NCBI RefSeq assembly: GCF_041690465.1 | Contig: NZ_JAWLHG010000014.1 | Span: 66,154-130,153 of the forward strand | Length of the DNA: 64,000 nt | DNA from: Falsiroseomonas sp041690465 | GTDB lineage: Bacteria > Pseudomonadota > Alphaproteobacteria > Acetobacterales > Acetobacteraceae | Reading direction: 5' to 3' | Shown: piece by piece, positions 31,992-40,064 of the stretch | Layout: every line of letters starts with the position of its first letter | Numbering within the stretch: position 1 is the stretch's first letter | The notes under the pieces: model-generated | Told to the model about the DNA's origin: nothing | Seen by the model: only the letters and a program-made list of their open reading frames with translations | Database searches by the model: none | Made by a program: the position numbers and the translations under genes

Positions 31992-32887
31992 AGGCGCCCG
32001 ATCAGGAAGGCCAGCGCGATCGTCAGCCCGACCTCCCGGTTCGACTTGAACAGGCGAAGGCACCCCGCCGGATCGTGGATGTCGAGCGTCCGTGCCTGCC
32101 GTGTCAGCATCCAGGCCGGCAGCAGCAGCGCGAGGAAGAACCAGATCGAGGCCCCGGCGAGCCCTCCCGCCACGCCCAGCAGCGCGACCGTCGCCGCATA
32201 GCAGCCGGCGACGAACAGCGGCGATTCAGCCTCGAACTTCCGCGCGGTGGAGCGGATGCCGACCATCGCATCGTCCTCCCGGTCCTGATGGGCGTAGATC
32301 GTGTCGTAGCCCAGGATCCAGAAGAACCCCGCCGCCCAGAGCGCGAAGGCCGCCGGATCGAGCCCGCCCGTCGCCGCCGCCCAGCCCGTCGGCGCCGCCC
32401 AGGAGAAGACGAGGCCCAGCACCGCCTGCGGCCAGTCCGTCACGCGCTTGGCCAGCGGATAGAGCCCGATCAGCACCAGCGAGCCGAGCCCGACGCCGAT
32501 GGCTGCCCAGGGAAGCTGGAACAGCACGGCCGCGCCGATGGCGCAGAGCCCCGCCAGGAACCACAGCGCCTGCATCGGCGTGACCGCGCCCGAGGCCAGC
32601 GGCCGCCCCCGCGTGCGCTCCACCTGCCTATCGAGGTCGCGGTCCCAGAGGTCGTTCACGACGCACCCCGCCGCCCGCATGGCAAAGGCGCCGACCAGGA
32701 AAAGCAGCGTCAGCCGGATGCCCTCGGCCCAGGACGGCGCGGCCGCGGCGAAGGCCCAGAAGCCCGGAAGCACCAGCAGCCAGGCGCCGATCGGCCGGTC
32801 GAACCGCGCCAGCAGGGCGTAGGGGCGCCAGGCGGCGGGCAGCCGGGCCACCCAGCCATGCGCGCGGATATCGGTGAAGCCGCTCAT
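31988..32887 (-). CDS. ubiA: 4-hydroxybenzoate polyprenyltransferase (full-length copy)
   Basis: A 299-residue integral membrane prenyltransferase of ubiquinone biosynthesis, attaching the polyprenyl tail to 4-hydroxybenzoate. The first Asp-rich motif NDLWDRDLD (78-86) and the second DTIYAHQDREDD (about 194-205) are intact, with about eight membrane helices. A second, truncated copy of its 5' half is present at 34373-34762. Immediately upstream (on the minus strand) is the toxin/immunity remnant rather than the usual divergent rsmE. This copy is likely the functional one. Confidence 0.93.
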   Translation of the reverse strand: MSGFTDIRAHGWVARLPAAWRPYALLARFDRPIGAWLLVLPGFWAFAAAAPSWAEGIRLTLLFLVGAFAMRAAGCVVNDLWDRDLDRQVERTRGRPLASGAVTPMQALWFLAGLCAIGAAVLFQLPWAAIGVGLGSLVLIGLYPLAKRVTDWPQAVLGLVFSWAAPTGWAAATGGLDPAAFALWAAGFFWILGYDTIYAHQDREDDAMVGIRSTARKFEAESPLFVAGCYAATVALLGVAGGLAGASIWFFLALLLPAWMLTRQARTLDIHDPAGCLRLFKSNREVGLTIALAFLIGRL

Positions 32888-32890
32888 GCG
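32441..32890. repeat. Duplicated ubiA 5' segment, copy inside the intact gene
   Basis: These 450 bases, covering the first ~148 codons of ubiA and three bases before the start, match 34373-34762 (390 bases) with one 60-base in-frame deletion in the other copy and roughly 93-95% identity elsewhere by eye. Similarity stops abruptly at both ends (CACGCGCTTGGCC on one side, CTCATGCG on the other). Confidence 0.93.
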
Positions 32891-32944
32891 ATGGTCAATA
32901 CAGCATGGCGGACAGGATGGCGCGCCCCGCTGCGCGCCGCGATC

Positions 32945-33462
32945 TCAGCGCCTGCGGGCGAGTGCGGCACCGATGGTGGGCATATGGGCGAGGGTGCTGC
33001 CGACGAGGGTGGGGCGGAAGCGCGAGGTGTTTGCGGGTCCGGCGGTGATGGTGCGGGTGGCGGCGCCTATGGCGAGTTCTCCCTCGCCCTCGGCTTCCAG
33101 GCCGCGGATCCACTCGGGCGTCCAGGGCTCTCCGTCGGGGCCGCGGATGATCCAGTTGCGCTGCTCCGGCGTGTCGAGCGGGGTGGTGCCCTCGGGCCAG
33201 TTGGAGCCTTCGCCGATCCCGCCCGAGGCGGAGCGCAGGGTGCCGTCTGGGAGCGGGGTGACGCCGGCGCGGGCCATGACCGCGGCGAGGGTGAGGGGGA
33301 TGGTGCGGCCCGCGGCAGATGCAGGAGGTTCCGGGGCGAGTCCAGGAAGGTCGCGGCGGTCGTGCCCAGCCTCAGCTCAGTTAGCGCCCTGAACAGGTCG
33401 TGGCCAAGCCACTGGTTCGGGATCAGGTGGTGCGCTTGGGTGGGCGTCAGCGTCGACATCAC
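32945..33462 (-). pseudogene. AHH-type nuclease toxin remnant, broken by a frameshift
   Basis: Read on the minus strand, it starts with GTG 33462 (overlapping the Imm11 gene stop) or ATG 33459 and encodes LTPTQAHHLIPNQWLGHDLF then FLDSPRNLLHLPR, the AHH nuclease signature (A-H-H-L-I-P plus N-L-L-x-L-P). Near base 33310 the frame becomes low-complexity, while the neighbouring frame continues sensibly (GRTIPLTLAAVMARAGVTPL and on to ALARRR at 32945). The total 518 bases are one short of a whole number of codons, consistent with a single-base deletion. AHH domains are usually C-terminal toxin modules; here the bulk of the toxin is missing. Confidence 0.65.
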
Positions 33463-34283
33463 ATGCGTCCCTGGAAGCGCGCCGGACGAAGGGTCAGCGT
33501 GTGCCAGTAGCCGTCACCCCAATGGAAATCGGCGCCGTAGATGCCGCGCGCGATCATGGCCTCACGCACCGCCTCCGACACCCAGATCGGTCCGCCTCTG
33601 AAAAAGCGGCGGTCGCGGAAGAGATGCACGCTCTCGGGCAGCGCCTCGTCGCGCAGGATGTAGATCGGAATATTCGGCTCGTCGGGGTTCGTCGGCCTTG
33701 GCCGAATCAGAACAAGCGGTCCCCCCTTCCACCCCGGCTCCCAGCGCCAGCCGCTTGCCGCCAAGTCCACCGCCGGGATGTCGCGCGTGACGTCGAACAG
33801 GTGGTAGCTGCCCTGCGGCAGGACCTCGCCGGTGGCGAGCGTGATCTCGACCGGATAGGTATCCATCGCCTCAGCGTCGAACTCTCGCAGCAGCGCCGCC
33901 GCCCGGTCGGAGACGAGGATCAGCGTGCCGAAGAGATCGGGGCGGTGGAAATCAAGGATATGGCTCGCCTTGCGCGCGCGGGAGCGGAAGCGGATCGGCG
34001 CGGCCATGGCTTCGGGCGTGCGGAGCCGGTCCCAGCCGAGCCCGCCACCCCATCCATGCTGCTGCACGTTGGCGCCCAGCGGTGGGTGCGCCGGATTGGC
34101 AGGGCCGAGATACTCAAGGATGGACTTCTCGCCACGCAGCCAAGGCGAATTACTCGTGGCGCCCAGCTGGGAGTAGCGGCGCATCGCCGTGCCCGCGTAG
34201 CGCGCATCGGCCGCGCGCGCCTTGGGTGACCGCGAGTCGCCGATCACGCCCTCGCCGGTGCTTCCGGACGGTGTCTCGGTCAT
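33459..34283 (-). CDS. Imm11-family (DUF1629) immunity-like protein
   Basis: A 274-residue protein whose second half fits the Imm11/DUF1629 family: LVSDRAAALLREFDAEAMDTY, PQGSYHLFDVTRDIPAVDL, VHLFRDRRFFRGGPIWVSEAVREAMIARG and YGADFHWGDGY. Such proteins neutralise AHH or related nucleases in polymorphic toxin systems. The first ~85 residues are polar and could be a linker or part of an upstream fusion partner. It starts with ATG 34283, overlapping the stop of the ubiA-derived chimeric frame (ATGA), and overlaps the AHH remnant start (GTGA). It may still be expressed as an orphan immunity gene. Confidence 0.75.
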   Translation of the reverse strand: MTETPSGSTGEGVIGDSRSPKARAADARYAGTAMRRYSQLGATSNSPWLRGEKSILEYLGPANPAHPPLGANVQQHGWGGGLGWDRLRTPEAMAAPIRFRSRARKASHILDFHRPDLFGTLILVSDRAAALLREFDAEAMDTYPVEITLATGEVLPQGSYHLFDVTRDIPAVDLAASGWRWEPGWKGGPLVLIRPRPTNPDEPNIPIYILRDEALPESVHLFRDRRFFRGGPIWVSEAVREAMIARGIYGADFHWGDGYWHTLTLRPARFQGRM

Positions 34284-34759
34284 CGCTTGCCCTCCGCCGG
34301 ACGGCCGGCATCCAAACCCTCGACGGTCAGGCGATACGCCTCGCCTTCCAGGCCCTGCCAGGGGCCGATGCGCACGCGCTTGGCCAGCGGATACAGCCCG
34401 ATCAGCACCAGCGACCCCAGCCCCGCCAGGAACCACAGCGCCTGCATCGGCGTCACCGCGCCCGAGGCCAGCGGCCGCCCGCGCGTGCGTTCCACCTGCC
34501 GGTCGAGGTCGCGGTCCCGGAGGTCGTTCACCACGCACCCCGCCGCCCGCATCGCAAAGGCGCCGACCAGGAACAGCAGGGTCAGCCTGATCCCCTCGGC
34601 CCAGGAGGGCGCGGCCGCGGCGAAGGCCCAGAACCCCGGCAGCACCAGCAGCCAGGCGCCGATCGGCCGGTCGAAGCGCGCCAGCAGGGCGTAGGGGCGC
34701 CAGGCGGCGGGAAGGCGGGCCACCCGGCCATGCGCGCGGATATCGGTGAAGCCGCTCAT
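34280..34759 (-). pseudogene. Truncated, fused second copy of ubiA
   Basis: A 159-residue frame. Residues 1 to about 128 copy the UbiA N-terminus, including NDLRDRDLD (Arg replacing the Trp of the intact copy) but lacking 20 internal residues (60 bases, in frame). After KRV the sequence switches to an unrelated tail (RIGPWQGLEGEAYRL and VEGLDAGRPAEGKR), whose stop overlaps the Imm11 start. The second Asp motif is missing, so it cannot be an active prenyltransferase. The tail is probably the 3' end of the gene that originally preceded the immunity gene. Confidence 0.88.
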
Positions 34760-34762
34760 GCG
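34373..34762. repeat. Duplicated ubiA 5' segment, truncated copy
   Basis: Partner of 32441-32890. It keeps the start codon side, next to rsmE, and is 60 bases shorter because of an internal in-frame deletion. Both copies have the same orientation, with about 1.5 kb of unrelated sequence between them, so recombination between them could remove the inserted DNA. Confidence 0.93.
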
Positions 34763-34787
34763 GCATACCTGTCCGGGGAGAGCCCGC

Positions 34788-35522
34788 ATGTCCATCCCAC
34801 GCCTCCATCTCGATGACACGCTGGCCGAGGGCGCGGAATTGGAAGCCGCGCCCGGCCAGGCGCATCACGTCGGCACAGTGCTGCGGCGTGGCGTGGGCGA
34901 TCCGGTGCGGGTGTTCAACGCCCGCGAGGGCGAGTTCGCCGCGACCATCGCCCATCTGCGCAAGGACCGCGCGCGCTTCGTCCTCGGCGCCCGCCTCCGC
35001 CCGCCGGCGCCCGAGCCGGAGCTCCGCCTGCTCATCGCCGCCCTGAAGCGCGACGCCATGGACTGGCTGGTCGAGAAGGCGACCGAGCTCGGCGCCACCC
35101 GCATCCAGCCCGTCACCACCCGCCGCAGCGTGGCCGAACGCGCCAACACCCAGCGCCTCTCCGCCATCGCCCGCGCGGCCGCCGAGCAATGCGAGCGGCT
35201 CGGCGTGCCGGAGATCGCGGAGATCACTCCGCTGCACCGGGTGCTGGATGGCTGGGACGGCGCGAAGCTGGTGGTGGCGATGGAACGCAGCGCCGCGCCA
35301 CCCATCCGGCTCGCCGCCACGGGCCTGTCATACCCGATGTGCCTGCTGGTCGGGCCGGAAGGGGGCTTCGAGGGGGCGGAGCTTGACGATCTGCGCCGGC
35401 GTGCCTTTGTTGTGCCGGCCGCGCTCGGGCCCCGCATCCTGCGGGCCGAGACTGCCGCGGTGGCCGGCCTGGCGGCGCTTCAGGCGCTCGCCGGGGACTG
35501 GACCGAATCCTCCGCCGGGTGA
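34788..35522 (+). CDS. rsmE: 16S rRNA (uracil1498-N3)-methyltransferase
   Basis: A 244-residue SPOUT methyltransferase that methylates U1498 of 16S rRNA using SAM. The N-terminal PUA-like part (HHVGTVLRRGVGDPVRVFN) precedes the knotted SPOUT domain with LIAALKRDAMDWLVEKATELGA, the motif LLVGPEGGF (about 195-203) and LGPRILRAETA. ATG 34788 gives the expected N-terminus (MSIPRLHL). It is divergent from the truncated ubiA copy with 28 bases between starts, preserving one junction of the ancestral ubiA-rsmE pair. Confidence 0.94.
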   Translation: MSIPRLHLDDTLAEGAELEAAPGQAHHVGTVLRRGVGDPVRVFNAREGEFAATIAHLRKDRARFVLGARLRPPAPEPELRLLIAALKRDAMDWLVEKATELGATRIQPVTTRRSVAERANTQRLSAIARAAAEQCERLGVPEIAEITPLHRVLDGWDGAKLVVAMERSAAPPIRLAATGLSYPMCLLVGPEGGFEGAELDDLRRRAFVVPAALGPRILRAETAAVAGLAALQALAGDWTESSAG

Positions 35523-35564
35523 CCCCAGCCCGGGCGGCAGCACGCGGGTAGAGACGCCAACACG

Positions 35565-36908
35565 ATGTCCAATCCGGGCGAGGCCGACCTCACGCCGATC
35601 ACCTCGGCCCGCCAATTGGCGGAATGGTTCGCGGCCGGCAGCAAGCCGCGTACGGCCTGGCGGATCGGCACCGAGCACGAGAAGTTCGGCTTCCGCCGTT
35701 CCGACCTCGCGCCCCCGCCCTACGAGCCCGCCGGCATCCGCGCCATGCTGGAAGGCATCGCGGCGAAAGGCTGGGAGCCGATCCCCGACAACGGCAAGCC
35801 GATCGGGCTGAAGCGCGGCATGGCCTCGGTCAGCCTGGAACCCGGCGGCCAGTTCGAGCTGTCCGGCGCGCCGATGGCGGACCTGCACGAGACGCGCGCG
35901 GAACTTGCCGCGCATCTGCGGGAGGTGCATGAGGTGGCCGGCCCGCTCGGCCTCGGCTTCGCGCCGCTCGGCTTCCACCCGCTGGCGGAGCGGGACGACA
36001 TGCCCTGGATGCCGAAGGGCCGCTACGCGATCATGCGCAACTACATGCCGCGCGTCGGCGGCATGGGGCTCGACATGATGCTCCGCACCTGCACGGTGCA
36101 GGTGAACCTCGATTTCGGCGACGAGGCGGACATGGTGGAGAAGCTGCGCGTCTCCCTCGCGCTGCAGCCGCTGGCCACCGCGCTGTTCGCGAATTCGCCC
36201 TTCATGGAGGGCAAGCCCTCCGGCTGGCTTTCGCTGCGCGGCCGCGTCTGGACCGACACCGACCCCGACCGCACCGGCATCCCCGCCGTCGCCTTCGAGG
36301 ACGGCTTCGGCTTCGAGCGCTTCGCCGATTTCGTGCTCGACGTGCCGATGTATTTCATCATGCGCGAGGGCCAGTACATCGACGCAGCCGGCGTGCCGTT
36401 CCGCGCCTTTCTCGAAGGCCGCGCGGAGAAGCTGGCCGGCCACACCGCGACGATGGGCGACTTCGCCGACCATGTGACGACGGTGTTCACCGATGTGCGC
36501 CTGAAGCGCTTCCTCGAGATGCGCGGCGCGGATGCGGGGAATGTCGGGATGCTGATGGCCCAGCCTGCCTTCTGGACCGGCCTGCTCTATGACGACGCGG
36601 CGCAGAAGGCCGCCGCCGCGCTGGTGCGCGGCTGGAGCGTGCAGGAGCTGCGCGCGCTGCGGATGGAGGTGCCGAAGCGCGCGCTGCACGCCAGCATCGG
36701 CGGCCGGGCACTGCGCGACATCGCGCGCGAGGCGGTGGCGATCTCGCGCGACGGGCTGAAGGCGCGCGGCCTCGGCGAGGAGGTGTTCCTCGCCCCGCTC
36801 GAGGAGATCGCCGCAAGCGGCATGACCCAGGCGGAGCGCTGGCTTCAGCGGCACGAGCGCGCCTGGGGCGGCGACGTGTCGCGCATCTTCGCCGAGGCGG
36901 AGGTCTGA
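35565..36908 (+). CDS. gshA: Glutamate-cysteine ligase, plant/alphaproteobacterial type
   Basis: A 447-residue ATP-dependent ligase forming gamma-glutamylcysteine, first step of glutathione synthesis. TEHEKFGF (about 37-44), VSLEPGGQFELSG (about 90-102), the central MLRTCTVQVNLDF, and SGWLSLRGRVW are signatures of the GCS2/plant-type class found in alphaproteobacteria. Length is normal. It is 42 bases after rsmE on the same strand, a common pairing. It supports glutathione-dependent functions such as the GST and glyoxalase genes of this window. Confidence 0.94.
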   Translation: MSNPGEADLTPITSARQLAEWFAAGSKPRTAWRIGTEHEKFGFRRSDLAPPPYEPAGIRAMLEGIAAKGWEPIPDNGKPIGLKRGMASVSLEPGGQFELSGAPMADLHETRAELAAHLREVHEVAGPLGLGFAPLGFHPLAERDDMPWMPKGRYAIMRNYMPRVGGMGLDMMLRTCTVQVNLDFGDEADMVEKLRVSLALQPLATALFANSPFMEGKPSGWLSLRGRVWTDTDPDRTGIPAVAFEDGFGFERFADFVLDVPMYFIMREGQYIDAAGVPFRAFLEGRAEKLAGHTATMGDFADHVTTVFTDVRLKRFLEMRGADAGNVGMLMAQPAFWTGLLYDDAAQKAAAALVRGWSVQELRALRMEVPKRALHASIGGRALRDIAREAVAISRDGLKARGLGEEVFLAPLEEIAASGMTQAERWLQRHERAWGGDVSRIFAEAEV

Positions 36909-37062
36909 TCCTGCTTCTCTCCCTCCCCCGGTCAGCGCCGTCGCCTTCCTCGCCTCGCGCGTGCGGCATCCGGCTGGACTGAGCCGGAACTTCGCCGCCG
37001 GCCCGCGCCTTGTGCGATCGCGGCCGCCGCACCGGCGCGCCGCGAGACACAGCCGAGGCGCC

Positions 37063-38310
37063 ATGCCCCTTCCGCGCGACGGCGCCCTGGACAGCACGCT
37101 CGCCATGCTGTCCGAGGGCTACGCCTTCATCCCCAACCGCTGCCGCCGGCTGGACACCGACATCTTCGCCACGCGGCTGATGCTGCGGCCGGCCATCTGC
37201 ATGAGCGGCGAGGAGGCGGCGCGGATCTTCTACCATCCCGGCCGCTTCACCCGCCGCGGTGCCCTGCCGCCGACCGTGCTGCGGCTGCTGCAGGACAAGG
37301 GCAGCGTCGCCACGTTGGACGGCGGGGCACATCTGCACCGCAAGCGCATGTTCATGTCGCTGATGACGCCGGACTCCATCGCCCGCTTGGCCGCGGCGAT
37401 GGAAGCCGCCTGGCGCGCGTGCCTGCCGGATTGGCAGCGGCGTGAGCGCATCGTGCTGCTGGACGAGGCGCACGCCATCCTGTGCCGCGCCGCCTGCGAT
37501 TGGGCCGGTATCAGGCTTGCCGACTCCGAGGCGGAGGCACGCACGCGCGAACTTGCGGCGATGTACCAGGGGGCCGGCGCCGTTGGGCCGCGTCTCCTGC
37601 GCGGGCTGCTGCTGCGCCGGCGCACGGAGCGTTGGGCGCGCGACCTCGTCAAGGGCGTGCGCGCGCGCAACGACGCGACGCCGCCCGGCAGTCCGCTCGA
37701 CATCGTCGCACGTCATCTCGACCCGGATGGCAAGCCGCTGGACAGTCGCATCGCCGCGGTGGAACTGCTGAACCTGCTGCGCCCCACCGTCGCCGTCGCA
37801 CTCTACATCACCTTCGCCGCGCTCGCCCTGCACGAGCACCCGGCCGAGCGCGACGCGCTGCGCAGCGGCGACGAGGCGGCGCTGGACGCCTTCGTGCAGG
37901 AGGTCCGGCGCCTCTCGCCGTTCTTCCCCGCCGTCGCCGGACGCGTGCAGGAGCCGTTCGACTGGCGCGGCCATCGTTTCGCGCGCGGCGACTGGGTGCT
38001 GCTCGACATCTACGGCAGCAACCGCGATCCGCGCAGCTGGACGGATCCCGAGGCGTTCCGCCCGGCGCGCTTCCACGGCCGCAGCGACAACGCCTTCGCG
38101 CCGATCCCGCAAGGGGGCGGCGACCATCTGGCGGGTCATCGCTGCGCCGGCGAATGGGCCACCATCGCCCTGATGCGCCGCGCAGTGCGGCTTCTCACCG
38201 GCGCCATGCGCTACGACGTGCCGGAGCAGGATCTCCGCGTGGACCTGGCACGCATGCCGGCCCAGCCGGCCAGCGGCTTCGTCATCCGCGGCGTGCAGCC
38301 GCTCGACTGA
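37063..38310 (+). CDS. CYP152-type cytochrome P450 peroxygenase (fatty acid hydroxylase)
   Basis: A 415-residue P450 that uses H2O2 rather than O2 plus reductase. Diagnostic CYP152 features are the I-helix LLRPTVAVAL with Arg240-Pro241 (the Arg binds the substrate carboxylate and replaces the usual acid-alcohol pair), the ExxR motif EVRR (280-283), and the heme loop PQGGGDHLAGHRCAGEW with Cys361. Family members hydroxylate or decarboxylate fatty acids at the alpha/beta carbon. No ferredoxin gene is adjacent, as expected. ATG 37063 gives a family-like N-terminus; the frame is open further upstream. Confidence 0.9.
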   Translation: MPLPRDGALDSTLAMLSEGYAFIPNRCRRLDTDIFATRLMLRPAICMSGEEAARIFYHPGRFTRRGALPPTVLRLLQDKGSVATLDGGAHLHRKRMFMSLMTPDSIARLAAAMEAAWRACLPDWQRRERIVLLDEAHAILCRAACDWAGIRLADSEAEARTRELAAMYQGAGAVGPRLLRGLLLRRRTERWARDLVKGVRARNDATPPGSPLDIVARHLDPDGKPLDSRIAAVELLNLLRPTVAVALYITFAALALHEHPAERDALRSGDEAALDAFVQEVRRLSPFFPAVAGRVQEPFDWRGHRFARGDWVLLDIYGSNRDPRSWTDPEAFRPARFHGRSDNAFAPIPQGGGDHLAGHRCAGEWATIALMRRAVRLLTGAMRYDVPEQDLRVDLARMPAQPASGFVIRGVQPLD

Positions 38311-38366
38311 GTCCGGAACCCAGCCGCTTCCACCGTGTTCCGCCCGCACAGGCACGGAGACGGCGC

Positions 38367-39539
38367 ATGCGGGCACTCTGCTGGCACGGCAAGGAGGACA
38401 TCCGCTGCGAGAGCGTGCCCGATCCGAAGATCGAGCACCCGCGCGACGCGATCATCAAGGTGACGGCCTGCGCCATCTGCGGCAGCGACCTGCACCTCTA
38501 CGACAACATGATCCCCGCCATGAAATCGGGCGACGTGATGGGCCACGAGACCATGGGCGAGGTGATCGAGGTCGGCTCCGAGATGCGCGGCAAGCTGAAG
38601 GTCGGCGACCGCATCGTGGTGCCCTTCACCATCACCTGCGGCGAGTGCTGGCAGTGCCGCCGCGGCAACTTCTCGCTCTGCGAGACCACGAACCGCAACG
38701 CCGCCATGCAGGAGAAGATCTTCGGCCGCCGCGCCGCCGGGCTGTTCGGCTACACCCATCTGACCGGCGGTTATCCCGGCGGCCAGGCGGAATACCTGCG
38801 CATCCCCTATGCCGACGAGACGCACATCAAGGTGCCCTCCACGCTGACCGACGAACAGGTTCTCTTCCTCTCCGACATCTTCCCCACGGGCTGGCAGGGT
38901 GCCGTCCAATGCGACGTCCAGCCGGAGGACACGGTGGCGATCTGGGGCTGCGGCCCGGTCGGGCAGATGTGCATCCGCTCCGCCGTGCTGCTCGGCGCGA
39001 AGCAGGTGATCGCGATAGACCGCGTGCCGGAACGGCTCGCCATGGCGCGCGCGGGCGGCGCCATCACCATCGACTTCGACGAGGAGAGCGTGATGGAACG
39101 CATCGACCAGCTCACCGACCGCAAGGGTCCGGAGAAGCTGATCGATGCCGTGGGGATGGAGGCGCATGCCACCGCCAGCCTCGATTCGGTGTATGACCGC
39201 GTGAAGCAGGCGGTGATGCTGACCAGCGACCGTGCCCATGTGCTGCGCGAGATGATCTACCTCGCGCGCCCCGGCGCCGTGCTGTCGGTGCCCGGCGTCT
39301 ATGGCGGGCTGGTGGACAAGTTCCCGATGGGCCTGGTGATGAACAAGGGGCTCACCATCCGCACCGGTCAGACGCATGTGCGCCGCTGGACCGACGACCT
39401 GCTGCGCCGGATCGAGGAGGGACAGATAGACCCCTCCTTCGTCATCACCCACACCGTATCGCTAGAGGAAGGTCCTGCGATGTACAAGACCTTCCGCGAC
39501 AAGCGGGATGGCTGCGTGAAGGTGGTGCTGAAGCCATGA
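38367..39539 (+). CDS. Zinc-dependent alcohol dehydrogenase, glutathione-independent formaldehyde dehydrogenase-like
   Basis: A 390-residue MDR-family dehydrogenase. Catalytic zinc residues appear in ACAICGSDLHLYDN and GHETMGEV; structural zinc is in CGECWQCRRGNFSLCE; the Rossmann motif is WGCGPVGQ (about 193-200). Overall organisation is that of the glutathione-independent formaldehyde dehydrogenase-like branch (with LTGGYPGGQAEYLRIPY). The oxidised substrate is uncertain. It is downstream of the P450 gene (56 bases) and overlaps the next membrane protein gene by four bases (ATGA). Confidence 0.88.
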   Translation: MRALCWHGKEDIRCESVPDPKIEHPRDAIIKVTACAICGSDLHLYDNMIPAMKSGDVMGHETMGEVIEVGSEMRGKLKVGDRIVVPFTITCGECWQCRRGNFSLCETTNRNAAMQEKIFGRRAAGLFGYTHLTGGYPGGQAEYLRIPYADETHIKVPSTLTDEQVLFLSDIFPTGWQGAVQCDVQPEDTVAIWGCGPVGQMCIRSAVLLGAKQVIAIDRVPERLAMARAGGAITIDFDEESVMERIDQLTDRKGPEKLIDAVGMEAHATASLDSVYDRVKQAVMLTSDRAHVLREMIYLARPGAVLSVPGVYGGLVDKFPMGLVMNKGLTIRTGQTHVRRWTDDLLRRIEEGQIDPSFVITHTVSLEEGPAMYKTFRDKRDGCVKVVLKP

Positions 39540-40063
39540 CTCGTCGCGCGCATCGTGGCTCGGCGGGGCGGCTCGCGGGCGGGCTCGGCTGGTTCTCTAT
39601 CGGTCTCGGGCTGCTCGAGGTTGCGGCACCCCGTACTTTGGGCCGTGGCCTCGGCATGCGCGGGCAGGAAGGGCTGATCCAGGCCTACGGCCTGCGCGAG
39701 ATGGCGACCGGCGTCGGCCTGCTGCTCGCCGCCGATCGCCGCCCCTGGATCCTCGGCCGGCTTGCCGGCGATGCGCTGGATGTCGCGACGCTCGCGGCGA
39801 ATGCGCGGCACAACCGGCACCCGCTCGGGCTTGCGGTCGCGATGGCCGCGGTGCTCGGCGTCACCGTGTTGGACCTGCTCTGCGCCGAGGCGCTGCGCAG
39901 CGAGGAGGCGGACCGGGAGGTGCAGGCGAAGGCCGTACGCGCCTATGCGATGCGCAGTGGCTTCCCGCGCGGCGCGCAGGCCGCGCAGGGTGTCGCCCGC
40001 GATTTCGAGCCGCCGCGCGATTTCCGCATCCCCGACCCGCTGCGCCCCTGGCACCCGGCGTGA
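39536..40063 (+). CDS. Membrane protein of unknown function
   Basis: A 175-residue protein with about four hydrophobic segments in its first 115 residues (LGWFSIGLGLLEVAAP, LREMATGVGLLLAAD, LAVAMAAVLGVTVLDLLC) and a hydrophilic tail (RDFRIPDPLRPWHPA). The N-terminal layout resembles DUF4267-like or cyclase/dehydrase-associated membrane segments commonly found next to such dehydrogenases, a weak assignment. ATGA overlap with the dehydrogenase suggests co-translation. A mobile element lies one base after its stop. Confidence 0.65.
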   Translation: MTRRAHRGSAGRLAGGLGWFSIGLGLLEVAAPRTLGRGLGMRGQEGLIQAYGLREMATGVGLLLAADRRPWILGRLAGDALDVATLAANARHNRHPLGLAVAMAAVLGVTVLDLLCAEALRSEEADREVQAKAVRAYAMRSGFPRGAQAAQGVARDFEPPRDFRIPDPLRPWHPA

Positions 40064-40064
40064 G

